This document shows, in pieces, positions 55,524-63,350 of a DNA stretch of 64,000 bases. Both the position numbers and the translations under genes were made by a program. Where the stretch lies: the NCBI GenBank assembly GCA_963819785.1, contig CAWFXW010000037.1, positions 744,001 through 808,000 on the forward strand. The letters are read 5' to 3'. This stretch comes from Palsa-504 sp963819785 (GTDB lineage: Bacteria > Actinomycetota > Actinomycetes > Streptosporangiales > Streptosporangiaceae). The notes beneath the pieces were generated by a model. That model ran no database searches and had not been told where the DNA came from. It was given only the letters and a program-made list of their open reading frames with translations. Every line of letters starts with the position of its first letter. Positions within the stretch are counted from its first letter, which is position 1.

Positions 55524-56249
55524 GTGGAACGCGGCAGCGACATGCGCGTCACGGGAGTGGACGCGTGCCGCGGCGGCTGGGTGGCGGTATCGCTGGCGGA
55601 GACCGGGCCGGCCGTCACGGTCCGGTTCGACGTCGGCCTGGCCGCGCTGCTCGCGGCGGAACGTGGCACGGTGGTCGGGATCGACATGCCGCTCGCGGCG
55701 GAACGTGGCACGGTGGTCGGGATCGACATGCCGCTCGGGTTGCTGGAGGCGGGCTGGCGCGAGGCGGACCGGGCCGCCCGCGCCCTGCTCGGTCCCCGGC
55801 GCAGCTCCGTGTTCGCCATCCCGCCCCGGGCGGTCTGGGCGCAGGCCAGCTACCGGGCCGCGAACCAGCGCTGCCGGGACCTGACCGGCCAGGGCTTCAG
55901 CATCCAGGCCTGGGGCCTGCGGGCCAAGCTGCTCGAGGCCAACCAGTACCGCGAGACCTGCGGGCACCCGCTGTACGAGGTGCATCCGGAACTGGCGTTC
56001 GGCGCGCTGGCCGGAGCGCCGCTGCCGGTGAGCAAGCACGGTGTGGCCGGGCGTGACCTGCGGCGCGGCCTGCTGTCACGGGCGGGAATCGAGATCCCGG
56101 GCGGATATCCCGCCGGGCTGCTCGGCGACATCCTGGACGCGGCCGCCGTGGCCTGGAGCGCCCGCCGCATTGCGGCGGGCCAGGCGGCTACCATCCCGGC
56201 CGTCGCGCAGCTCGACCGTCAGGGCAGGGAGATCTCGATCCGCTACTGA
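55524..56249 (+). CDS. DUF429 family protein with internal 14-residue duplication
   Basis: 241 residues from GTG behind GGAGAG. RVTGVDACRGGWVAVSLAE (a DACxGGWV motif usual for DUF429) and VFAIPPRAVWAQASYRAANQRCRDLTGQGFS, YEVHPELAFGALAG, PGGYPAGLLGDILDAAAVAWSARR. The fold is RNase H-like; the function is uncertain, and nuclease activity has been proposed for relatives. Residues ~43-70 hold the duplication LAAERGTVVGIDMP twice; DUF429 relatives have one such strand with the D of IDMP conserved, so a second copy sits directly in the core and may disturb the fold. An internal ATG six codons in has no ribosome site. Confidence 0.85.
   Translation: MERGSDMRVTGVDACRGGWVAVSLAETGPAVTVRFDVGLAALLAAERGTVVGIDMPLAAERGTVVGIDMPLGLLEAGWREADRAARALLGPRRSSVFAIPPRAVWAQASYRAANQRCRDLTGQGFSIQAWGLRAKLLEANQYRETCGHPLYEVHPELAFGALAGAPLPVSKHGVAGRDLRRGLLSRAGIEIPGGYPAGLLGDILDAAAVAWSARRIAAGQAATIPAVAQLDRQGREISIRY
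55650..55733. repeat. Perfect 42-bp tandem duplication in DUF429 gene
   Basis: Two identical 42-bp units, 55650-55691 and 55692-55733, each starting CTCGCGGCGGAACGTGG and ending GACATGCCG. Perfect identity implies a very recent duplication. 42 bp keeps the frame and duplicates 14 residues including the conserved IDMP strand. Confidence 0.92.
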
Positions 56250-56257
56250 GCCGCGGG

Positions 56258-56930
56258 TCAGCCGATGAGCGGCAGCCGGCTGTCGCTCGGCAGGAGCCCG
56301 GCCCGACGCGGCCAGGATCCATTCCAGGTCGTCAGACAGCGCCGCGGGCCGACGGCCGGTCGTGCGGCGGGCCAGCAGGTCATCGAGGATCGCGGCGGTC
56401 GCGGCGGTTCCGTCGGCGGTCGCGAAGTACGGCACCGCGAGCGCCTGAGCCAGGTCGATGCCGTGGACCACGGCCTCGACGATGCGGCTGGCCACGAACT
56501 CGTCGACCCGCATCGGCGCGAAGTAGCCGGGCCCGACCAGGCTGGCCGGGACGGCGCGGGCCTCGGACACGGTCTTGGCGAAGGTCTCGGCCAGCACCGC
56601 GGGCATGTCGGCTGGCGTCTTGCCCTCGACCATGGTGTAAGCGTAGGAGTACACCACCGGTCCGGTCTCCGAACGCGGGTTGATGAAGAAGCTGGTCCGG
56701 TCCCGCCCGGGCTGGGTGTCCTCGGGCTCGGCGATGAGCATGCGGGTCAGCCCGATCGCGATGTCGAAGTGGCCGGCCAGCTCGAACACGGTCCACTTGG
56801 GCAGGTCGGGGTCGACAGGCACCAGGCGCGTCGAGCGCTGCCACTGGTCGGGCGTCAGGCCGGCGAATACGTCCGCCACCGCGGCCAGTTCGGCCTCGAG
56901 GATGCCGATCATGGACTCATACGACGCCAT
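56258..56930 (-). CDS. Maleylpyruvate isomerase-type (DinB-superfamily) protein with 3' frame break
   Basis: ~224 codons. YESMIGILEAELAAVADVFAGLTPDQWQRST, PKWTVFELAGHFDIAIGLTRML, DEFVASRIVEAVVHGIDLAQAL are the mycothiol-dependent-enzyme helices with HxxxH-like metal residues (H at ~50, H at ~160). The expected family end SDSRLPLIG followed by TGA at 56258 is in a different frame from the body; one extra base near 56300 separates them. Without correction the frame runs on to 56076 inside the DUF429 gene, adding ~60 Arg/Ala-rich residues. ATG start. Family members use mycothiol in aromatic, sugar or xenobiotic metabolism; substrate unknown. No nearby partner genes. Confidence 0.85.
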
Positions 56931-57064
56931 CGCTTACCTCCCGCGGCTCAGGGGGGGACCGGCCGGTCCCAGTCAGGAGCCTAGCCCGCGCTCTGGCCGC
57001 GGGTAAGGCGCAACCGTACGGCCGGGCGGTGCGTCCAAGGTCCACTGAGATCACGGGGAGGGGA

Positions 57065-57508
57065 ATGATGAACCAGCGGCGAACCTGGGCCGGCGTCCTG
57101 GCGGCCCTGATGCTGACCGGGTGCACGGCGGCCGGCGCGACTGAGTCAGGGACCACCCACGCGACCGGTCATCCGCCGGCCCGGGCGACGGGTCACGTGA
57201 CCGGCAGGCTGCTCATGGAGGGCGGGCCGCTAGGCCCCGGCGGGCAGCAGCCCGGCGAGCGGCCGATTCCGGGCACGGTGACGTTCACCACGGCCGGGCA
57301 GCGGCCGGTCCAGGTCGGGGTCGGAACCTCGGGAAAGTTCTCCGCATGGCTGCCGCCCGGCCGGTACCGGGTCGCCGGGCGTTCCCCGGCCGTCGAGACC
57401 GTGACGGACTCGGGTAAGACGGTGGAGGACAGCTACCTGGAGCCGTGGTCCGTAACCGTCACCGCCCGCCACACCTCGGCCATCCAGGTCGTCTTTATAG
57501 TCCCCTGA
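57065..57508 (+). CDS. Putative lipoprotein
   Basis: 147 residues. A lipoprotein signal: MMNQRRTWAGVLAALMLTGC with lipobox LTGC (Cys at residue 20). The mature protein is a short, mostly beta-rich domain (GHVTGRLLMEGGPLGPGG, PGTVTFTTAGQRPVQVGVGT, LPPGRYRVAGRSPAVETVTD, TVTARHTSAIQVVFIVP), reminiscent of carboxypeptidase-regulatory/SpaA-like sandwich domains, but I do not assign a family. The ribosome site GGGGAGGGG lies immediately before the two start codons; the second ATG has better spacing. Monocistronic and convergent with the DUF885 gene. Confidence 0.7.
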   Translation: MMNQRRTWAGVLAALMLTGCTAAGATESGTTHATGHPPARATGHVTGRLLMEGGPLGPGGQQPGERPIPGTVTFTTAGQRPVQVGVGTSGKFSAWLPPGRYRVAGRSPAVETVTDSGKTVEDSYLEPWSVTVTARHTSAIQVVFIVP

Positions 57509-57517
57509 ACTGCGGGT

Positions 57518-59140
57518 TTACTGATTCAGGTCGGCGCTGGCCAGCATGTCGGCCAGCCCGGCCAAGCCGATCGGGCCGAGGCTCAGCGCGGCGGTATGCC
57601 AGCGTTTGAGGTCGAAACCGGGACGCCGCATCGCCTCGGCCCGGGCCGCCAGCCAGCCCCGCTCGCCGAGCTTGTACGAGATGGCCTGGGCGGGCCAGCC
57701 GAAGTAGCGCACCACCTCAGCCTCGATCCGGTGCGGCTCGCCGCGGCCGGCCTTGGCCAGCACCTCGCACGACTTGTCGAAGGTCCACCGCGACCCGTCC
57801 GGCAGCGGAAGGTCCAGGTGGACGCCGATGTCGATGACCACTCGCGCGGCGCGGAACGCCGACCCGCCGAGCATGCCAAGCCGTGTACCCGGCTCGGTGA
57901 ACCAGCCCAGCTCGTCGGCCAGCCGCTCGGCGTACAGGGCCCAGCCTTCCCCGTGCCCGCTGACGAAATTGGTCTTCGCGAACCGGGAGAGCCGGTCGCC
58001 AGCGGCCGCGGCCGCGCCGGCCTGCAGATGATGGCCGGGCACTCCCTCGTGGAAGACGGTCGACAGCTCGGACCAGGTCTCGAACCGGTCCCGGCCGCCC
58101 AGCGGCCACCAGGTCCGGCCCGGCCGGGTCAGGTCCTCGCTGGGCCCGGTGTAATAGGCGGCTCCCGACGTGGAGCCGCGGGCCAGGACCACCTCGATCC
58201 GGCGCAGCGGGGCGGGGATGTCGAAGTGCACGCCGTCAAGCTGCTCGATGGCCCAGTCGTGCCGGTCCTGGAGCCAGGCCAGATACGCGTCCTCCGAGGT
58301 GACGTACGCGGACTCGTTGAGCAGGGCGGTGGCCTCCTCCACGCTGGCCCCCGGCCGGATAGCGTGCGCCTCGGCGGTCATCTCGGCCTCGATCCGGGCC
58401 AGTTCGGCCCAGCCCCAGTCGTAGGCCTCCTTGAAGTCGAGGTCGGCGCCCAGGCTGAGCCGGGCGGCGACCGCGTACCGCTCGGCGCCGACCGCGTCCG
58501 CCTCGGCGGCCCGGGGCGCGTAATCCTCGCGCAGGTACCGGGCCAGGTCCGTGTACCCCTGGTAGGCCAGCGTGAGGGCCGCCGCGAGTTCGCCCGCGAG
58601 CGGGCCGTCGCCGTAGGCGGCGACCAGGGTGTCATGGCTGCCCACGCAATGATCGGCGGCCACCGCGGCCTGCACCGCCTGCCGCCGCGCCGCGGTCAGG
58701 CCGCGGGCGAGCCCGGCGTCCAGGCTGGCCCGCCAGCTGCCGAACATGACCGGGATCGCGGCCAGGCGCGCCGCGATGTTCCGCCACGCGTCCTCGCCCT
58801 CGCGCGGCAGCAGGTCCACACTGTCCCGGATCGCGCTGATCAGCCCGATCGGGGCCCGCACCGCCCGGAGCGGCTCGCCCAGCTGATGCCAGGCCAGCTG
58901 GGCCTCGAGCCGCTCGCGGAGGAACGCGGCGGCCAGCCGGTCGGCGGGCGAGGTCAGGCTCATCGGCTCGAGCGCGGCCAGCGTGGCCCTCATCAGGTCA
59001 GCCCGGGCGGCGAAGCCATCCGGGCTGTAGTCGCTGGCCGCGCCGAATGCGGCGGTCAGGCCCAGCATCCCCGCGGCGACCGGATCCAGCACCGCCCACC
59101 GCGTCATGTACTCGTCGCAGAGCCCGAACACCGGAGTCAT
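57518..59140 (-). CDS. DUF885 family metallopeptidase-like protein
   Basis: 540 residues, the family's normal length. DUF885 resembles gluzincin metallopeptidases. The zinc motif is present as TVFHEGVPGHHLQAGAA (HExxxHH-type variant: H, E, HH at ~residues 371-378) with a downstream Glu in FVSGHGEGWALYAERLADELG. Other conserved parts are RTWWPLGGRDRFETWSELS and YKLGERGWLAARAEAM. Cytoplasmic by the lack of a signal peptide. Peptidase or amidase activity is expected, but no physiological substrate is known for most members. Starts with ATG and is convergent with the lipoprotein gene. Confidence 0.85.
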   Translation of the reverse strand: MTPVFGLCDEYMTRWAVLDPVAAGMLGLTAAFGAASDYSPDGFAARADLMRATLAALEPMSLTSPADRLAAAFLRERLEAQLAWHQLGEPLRAVRAPIGLISAIRDSVDLLPREGEDAWRNIAARLAAIPVMFGSWRASLDAGLARGLTAARRQAVQAAVAADHCVGSHDTLVAAYGDGPLAGELAAALTLAYQGYTDLARYLREDYAPRAAEADAVGAERYAVAARLSLGADLDFKEAYDWGWAELARIEAEMTAEAHAIRPGASVEEATALLNESAYVTSEDAYLAWLQDRHDWAIEQLDGVHFDIPAPLRRIEVVLARGSTSGAAYYTGPSEDLTRPGRTWWPLGGRDRFETWSELSTVFHEGVPGHHLQAGAAAAAGDRLSRFAKTNFVSGHGEGWALYAERLADELGWFTEPGTRLGMLGGSAFRAARVVIDIGVHLDLPLPDGSRWTFDKSCEVLAKAGRGEPHRIEAEVVRYFGWPAQAISYKLGERGWLAARAEAMRRPGFDLKRWHTAALSLGPIGLAGLADMLASADLNQ

Positions 59141-59162
59141 CCCGCCACCCTATGGCAGCGGA

Positions 59163-61301
59163 TCACAGATGGAACCGGGTCCCCGTGACCTTTTCCGTGA
59201 TGCCGCCGCGATCCAGGTACGGAGTGATCCCGCCGAGGTGGAAGGGCCAGCCGGCGCCGAGGATCAGGCAGAGGTCAATGTCTTCCGGTGCGGCGACCAC
59301 GCCCTCGTCGAGCATCAGCCTGATCTCCTCGGCCAGCGCCGCCAGGGCCCGCTCGCGCACCTGCTCGGGGGTGGACGGGCGGTCGCCGCCCGACAAGATG
59401 GCGGCGACCGAGGGGTCGACGGAGAAGTCGGGACCGTAGACCCCCGTCTTGCCCGCGGCGACCAGGGCGCGCAGCTTTGGTGACACGCCGAACCGGTCGG
59501 GGTAGGCCGCGTGCAGCGTCTCCCCTACGTGCAGGGCCACGGCCGGGCCGACCAGCTGGAGCAGCAGGAACGGCGTGGTCGGCAGGCCCAGCGGGTCGGG
59601 GGCGTGCTCGGCGACCTCGAACGGGGTGCCCTCGTCCACCGTGGCGATTACCTCGCCCAGGAACCTGGTCAGCAGGCGGTTTACCACGAACGCGGGCGAG
59701 TCCTTGACCAGCACACAGTTCTTCTTCAGCGCCTTGCCCACGGCCAGCGCGGTGGCCAGTGCCGCGTCGTCGGTGGCGGTACCGCGGATCACCTCGACCA
59801 GCGGCATCATGGCCACCGGGTTGAAGAAGTGGAACCCCACGACCCGCGACGGGTGGGCGAGCGCGGCCGCCATCTCGGTCACCGAGAGCGAGGAGGTATT
59901 GGTGGCTAGCACGCAGTCCGGCCGTACCACCGCCTCGACCTCGGCGAAGACCTTCTGCTTGACCGCGATCTCCTCGAACACCGCCTCGATCACGAAGTCG
60001 GCGTCGGCGAACGCGTCCTTGGTCAGTGACCCGGTCACCAGGCCGGTCAGCCGGGCGGCCGTGTCCGCGCTGATCCGGCCGCGGCTGGCCAGCTTGGCGA
60101 TCTCGCCATGCACATGGCCGACTCCGGCCTCCAGCCGGGACCGGTCCAGGTCGGTCAGCACCACCGGCACCTCGAGCCGCCGCGCGAACAGCAGCGCGAT
60201 CTGCGCGGCCATCAGGCCCGCGCCCACCACGCCGACCTTGGTTACCGGCCGCGCCATGGCCTCGCGGGGGGGTCTGGGGGGGTCGTCCCCCCGGGCCAGC
60301 ACAGCTTCGGGCGCCCCAGCCGCGTGCCGGGCCCGCTTCTGGGTGAGGTCGAACGCGTACAGGCTGGCCTGCAGCTCATCGCTGAGCAGCAGGCCGGCCA
60401 GCGCCTCGTCCTCGGCGGCGAAGCCCTCGTCCCGGCCGCGGTCCCTGGCCGCCGCGACCAGCTCGATGGCCCGGTAGGGCGCCGGGGCGGCGCCGTGCAG
60501 CTTGCCGTCCGCGAAGAACCGCGCGCCGGCGACCGCCGCGTCCCAGTCTTCCGGCGGGAGCGCCCGGGGCGCCGAGACGGTGCCGGTCAGCACCCGGGCC
60601 GCCCAGCGCAGCGATTCGGCCAGGAAGTCGGCGGGCTCGAACAGGGCGTCGGCGATGCCGAGCGAGAAGGCCTCGGGCCCGGCCACCATCCGGTTCTGGG
60701 TGAGCGGGTTCTCGATGATGAGCTTGAGCGCCTTGGCCGGGCCGATCAGCCGCGGCAGCAGGTAGGTGCCACCCCAGCCGGGCAGCAGGCCGAGGAAGCA
60801 CTCGGGGAACGCGACCGCGGTCACGCCCGAGGAGATCGTCCGGTACGTGCAGTGCAGCGCGAGTTCCAGGCCGCCGCCCAGGGCCGCGCCGTTGACGAAC
60901 GCGAACGAGGGCACGCTCAGTTCACCGAACCGCCGGAACACCTGGTGCCCCAGCCGTCCCACGGCCAGCGCCTCGTCGCGGCCCACCCACCTCCCCTGCC
61001 CCCTACCCTGCGCGGCCACGCCCAGGTCCGCGCCGGCCGCGAAGATGAACGGCTTGCCGGTCACGCCCACCGCGGCGATGTCGGTCCGGGCGGCCACCGT
61101 ATCGAGCGCGTCGCGCAGGGCGAGCAGGCCCGCCGGGCCGAAGGTGCTCGGCCGGGTGTGGTCGTAGCCGTTGTCCAGGGTGATCAGGGCCATGGTCCCG
61201 GCCCCGCCCGGCAGCTGCACGTCGCGGACCAAGGCCCGGGTGATCACCTCGTCCGGGAACAGGGAGGTGAGCACCGAGTCGTCGTCGAGGATGTCAGGCA
61301 T
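59163..61301 (-). CDS. fadB: Bifunctional enoyl-CoA hydratase/3-hydroxyacyl-CoA dehydrogenase
   Basis: 712 residues. The alpha subunit of a bacterial trifunctional fatty-acid oxidation complex. The hydratase half: GVTGKPFIFAAGADLGVAAQ, NGAALGGGLELALHCTYRTI, LGLLPGWGGTYLLPRLIG. The dehydrogenase half: KVGVVGAGLMAAQIALLFAR (NAD loop GxGxMA, with A where many have G), ATNTSSLSVTEMAAAL, GFHFFNPVAMMPLVEVI, VVNRLLTRFLGEVIATVDEG. A GC palindromic repeat at 60264-60305 adds the linker EAVLARGDDPPRPPREAM between the halves, in frame. Coupled to fadA, which it overlaps by 8 bp; the pair form an operon controlled from the fadA promoter. Confidence 0.95.
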   Translation of the reverse strand: MPDILDDDSVLTSLFPDEVITRALVRDVQLPGGAGTMALITLDNGYDHTRPSTFGPAGLLALRDALDTVAARTDIAAVGVTGKPFIFAAGADLGVAAQGRGQGRWVGRDEALAVGRLGHQVFRRFGELSVPSFAFVNGAALGGGLELALHCTYRTISSGVTAVAFPECFLGLLPGWGGTYLLPRLIGPAKALKLIIENPLTQNRMVAGPEAFSLGIADALFEPADFLAESLRWAARVLTGTVSAPRALPPEDWDAAVAGARFFADGKLHGAAPAPYRAIELVAAARDRGRDEGFAAEDEALAGLLLSDELQASLYAFDLTQKRARHAAGAPEAVLARGDDPPRPPREAMARPVTKVGVVGAGLMAAQIALLFARRLEVPVVLTDLDRSRLEAGVGHVHGEIAKLASRGRISADTAARLTGLVTGSLTKDAFADADFVIEAVFEEIAVKQKVFAEVEAVVRPDCVLATNTSSLSVTEMAAALAHPSRVVGFHFFNPVAMMPLVEVIRGTATDDAALATALAVGKALKKNCVLVKDSPAFVVNRLLTRFLGEVIATVDEGTPFEVAEHAPDPLGLPTTPFLLLQLVGPAVALHVGETLHAAYPDRFGVSPKLRALVAAGKTGVYGPDFSVDPSVAAILSGGDRPSTPEQVRERALAALAEEIRLMLDEGVVAAPEDIDLCLILGAGWPFHLGGITPYLDRGGITEKVTGTRFHL
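60264..60305 (+). repeat. GC-rich palindromic repeat, copy 5, in fadB linker
   Basis: G7, TCT, G7, TCGT, C6, GGG, CCAGCACAGC: the longest and most regular copy, and the best match to copy 1. It falls exactly between the hydratase and dehydrogenase domains, the one place in the protein that can take extra residues. Confidence 0.8.
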
Positions 61302-62484
61302 TGAGGTTCTCCCACAGGACGGTGCCGCCCATGCCCATCCCCACGCACATCGTGGTCAGGCCGAAGCGGACGCTCGGCTGGTCGGCGAACTCGCGGGCGA
61401 GCTGGATCATCAGCCGGACGCCGGAACTGGCCAGCGGGTGGCCCAGCGCGATCGCGCCGCCCCACGGGTTCACCCGAGGATCGTCGTCGCCGATCTTGAA
61501 GTGGTCGAGGAAGGCCAGCACCTGGACCGCGAACGCCTCGTTGATCTCGATCAGCCCGATGTCGTCGATGGTCAGGTCGTTGCGGGCCAGCACCGTCTCG
61601 GTCGCGGGTACCGGCCCGATGCCCATCACCTCGGGGTCCACCCCGGCGTAGCCGAAGTCGACAAGCCGCATCCGGGCCCCCAGGCCCAGCTCGGCGGCCA
61701 CGTCCTCGGCTGCGATGACGCAGCCGGTCGCGCCGTCGTTCAGCCCGGCGGAATTCCCCGCGGTGACCCGGCCGTGCGGCCGGAACGGCGTCTTGAGCCC
61801 GGCCAGCGCCTGCAGCGTGGTGTCCGGGCGCGGCGGCTCGTCGGCGGTGGCCAGCCCCCAGCCGCGCTCGGCGCTGCGGATCGCGACCGGCACCAGGTCG
61901 GGCTGGATCTTGCCCGCGACGTAGGCCGCGGCCACCTTGCGCTGGCTGCCCAGCGCGTACGCGTCGGCCCGGCCGCGGGTGATCTCGCCGAACCGGTCAT
62001 GCAGGTTCTCCGCCGTCGAGCCCATCACCAGCGCGGATGGGTCGACCAGGCGTTCGGAGATGAACCGCGGGTTCGGGTCGACCCCAGATCCCATCGGATG
62101 ATGACCCATGTGCTCCACACCGCCCGCGATCGCGGTGTCGGTGGCGCCGAAGGCGATCGATCCGGCCGCCGTGGTCACCGCGGTCATCGCGCCCGCGCAC
62201 ATCCGGTCGATGGCGTAGCCAGGCACAGACTTCGGCAGGCCGGCCAGGACCGCGGCGCTGCGCCCGATGGTCAGTCCCTGGTCACCGGTCTGGGTGGTGG
62301 CGGCGATGGCCACGTCGCCGATCCGCTCCGGCGGCAGCGCGGGATTGCGCCGCAGCAGTTCGCGGATCACGCTGACGACCATGTCGTCGGCCCTGGTCTC
62401 GGCGTACAGGCCGGCCGGGCCGGCCTTCCCGAACGGAGTGCGGACGCCGTCGACGAAGACGACGTCACGTGCGGTACGCGGCAC
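61294..62484 (-). CDS. fadA: Acetyl-CoA C-acyltransferase (thiolase)
   Basis: 396 residues. VVFVDGVRTPFGKAGPAGLY opens a standard thiolase. Catalytic Cys in RMCAGAMTAVTTAA (~residue 88), GATDTAIAGGVEHMGHHPM, the NEAFAVQVLAFLDH Asn-Glu pair, His in GGAIALGHPLASSG, and final Cys in TTMCVGMGMGGTVLW. Thiolytic cleavage of 3-ketoacyl-CoA in beta-oxidation. I choose GTG 62484 (AGGAGGG just upstream) over an earlier TTG. Two operator-like dyads lie 87-139 bp before the start, inside the previous gene's 3' end, and likely control fadA-fadB. Confidence 0.95.
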   Translation of the reverse strand: MPRTARDVVFVDGVRTPFGKAGPAGLYAETRADDMVVSVIRELLRRNPALPPERIGDVAIAATTQTGDQGLTIGRSAAVLAGLPKSVPGYAIDRMCAGAMTAVTTAAGSIAFGATDTAIAGGVEHMGHHPMGSGVDPNPRFISERLVDPSALVMGSTAENLHDRFGEITRGRADAYALGSQRKVAAAYVAGKIQPDLVPVAIRSAERGWGLATADEPPRPDTTLQALAGLKTPFRPHGRVTAGNSAGLNDGATGCVIAAEDVAAELGLGARMRLVDFGYAGVDPEVMGIGPVPATETVLARNDLTIDDIGLIEINEAFAVQVLAFLDHFKIGDDDPRVNPWGGAIALGHPLASSGVRLMIQLAREFADQPSVRFGLTTMCVGMGMGGTVLWENLNA

Positions 62485-63268
62485 GGTCCCTCCTGTGGAC
62501 AAGGATGCTACTCGCCAGTAACAACACTAGGCCATGGCGCGTGTGCTCCCCCGCCGCGGGTCCCCCAGTGTGGTGAAACCCGGGGTTCACCACGCTAGAG
62601 GGTAGTGAAACCCCGGATTCACTCCGGAGGAGGAGGAGGAGGAGGAGGAGGAGGGGAGGGGATTCCAGGGGAGGCAACGGGATCCGGCCGAGGTAGGCGA
62701 CCAGCTGGTCGCCGGGGCTGGCCTGGGCCGGGACCTGCACCGGGGTGCCGAACAGGCCCTCGCGCCCGGTGACCAGAAGGGGGGACAGCCGCAGCATCTG
62801 GGTGGCCAGGCCGGGCGGGATCGGACGGCCACGGCCGCGCGCCGCGCAGACGTCCCAGCCGTGGACGGCGATTTCGACGGCGCCAGTGCAGGCCACCACG
62901 TCGGCCGGCAGCGGCAAGCCACCGATCAGGACGAAGTGCTCGGGGCCGTGATGGGCGTAGCCCGCGAACAGCAGGTTCGCGGCCTGGTCGCGCAGCAGTT
63001 CGACCGGGTCGTCGCCATCGAGATCCGGGGCCGCGGCGTTGCCGGACTCCAGGTCGAGATGCCCGGTGCGCAGGGCCGCCTCCAGGTCGGCCATGGACGC
63101 GGCCAGGTGGGCGAGCAGCGCCTCCAGGTCCCAGTCCGCGCACGGCGTGGGAAGCGCCATCTCCCCCGGCGTGACCTGCATGCACGCACCCAGGGCATAG
63201 CTGATCGCGGCGGCCAAGAGCGCGACCGCACCCGACGGCGCGCACCTCGCACCGGCCTGCCCTGCCAT
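62465..63268 (-). CDS. TIGR03086-type DinB-superfamily protein with GGA-tract tail
   Basis: 267 codons; recognisable ~205. AISYALGACMQVTPGEMALPTPCADWDLEALLAHLAASMADLEAAL and VVACTGAVEIAVHGWDVCAARGRGRPIPPGLATQML are the TIGR03086/mycothiol-type helices, with H-x(n)-H metal positions (HGWD is a family landmark). After VAYLGRIPLP, near the family's normal end (LVAFLGRDP-type), a run of leucines encoded by the GGA microsatellite and ~60 unlike residues follow. The extra part runs through the fadA operators and into the fadA start, so the real stop is probably earlier or lost. ATG start; the 5' end is sound. Substrate unknown. Confidence 0.8.
   Translation of the reverse strand: MAGQAGARCAPSGAVALLAAAISYALGACMQVTPGEMALPTPCADWDLEALLAHLAASMADLEAALRTGHLDLESGNAAAPDLDGDDPVELLRDQAANLLFAGYAHHGPEHFVLIGGLPLPADVVACTGAVEIAVHGWDVCAARGRGRPIPPGLATQMLRLSPLLVTGREGLFGTPVQVPAQASPGDQLVAYLGRIPLPPLESPPLLLLLLLLLRSESGVSLPSSVVNPGFHHTGGPAAGEHTRHGLVLLLASSILVHRRDRAAYRT
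62571..62623. promoter_or_regulatory. Two operator-like dyads upstream of fadA-fadB
   Basis: TGGTGAA-8-TTCACCA (62571-62592) and AGTGAA-8-TTCACT (62604-62623), centres 32 bp apart (three helical turns). Both spacers are ACCC/CCGG-type. Their position before fadA suits a TetR/FadR-type repressor, none of which is encoded nearby. Confidence 0.65.
62626..62652. repeat. (GGA)9 microsatellite
   Basis: Nine perfect GGA units directly after the second fadA dyad. On the minus strand they code for a leucine run at the end of the TIGR03086 gene. Slippage would change length in threes, so frame is conserved. Confidence 0.9.
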
Positions 63269-63350
63269 GGTTCCTCCTGCGGCCTGCCGGCCGCCTAACC
63301 GTATAGACCGGCCGATGGCCGGTTTCTCACCGGTGCGGGAGCCGCGTTAC

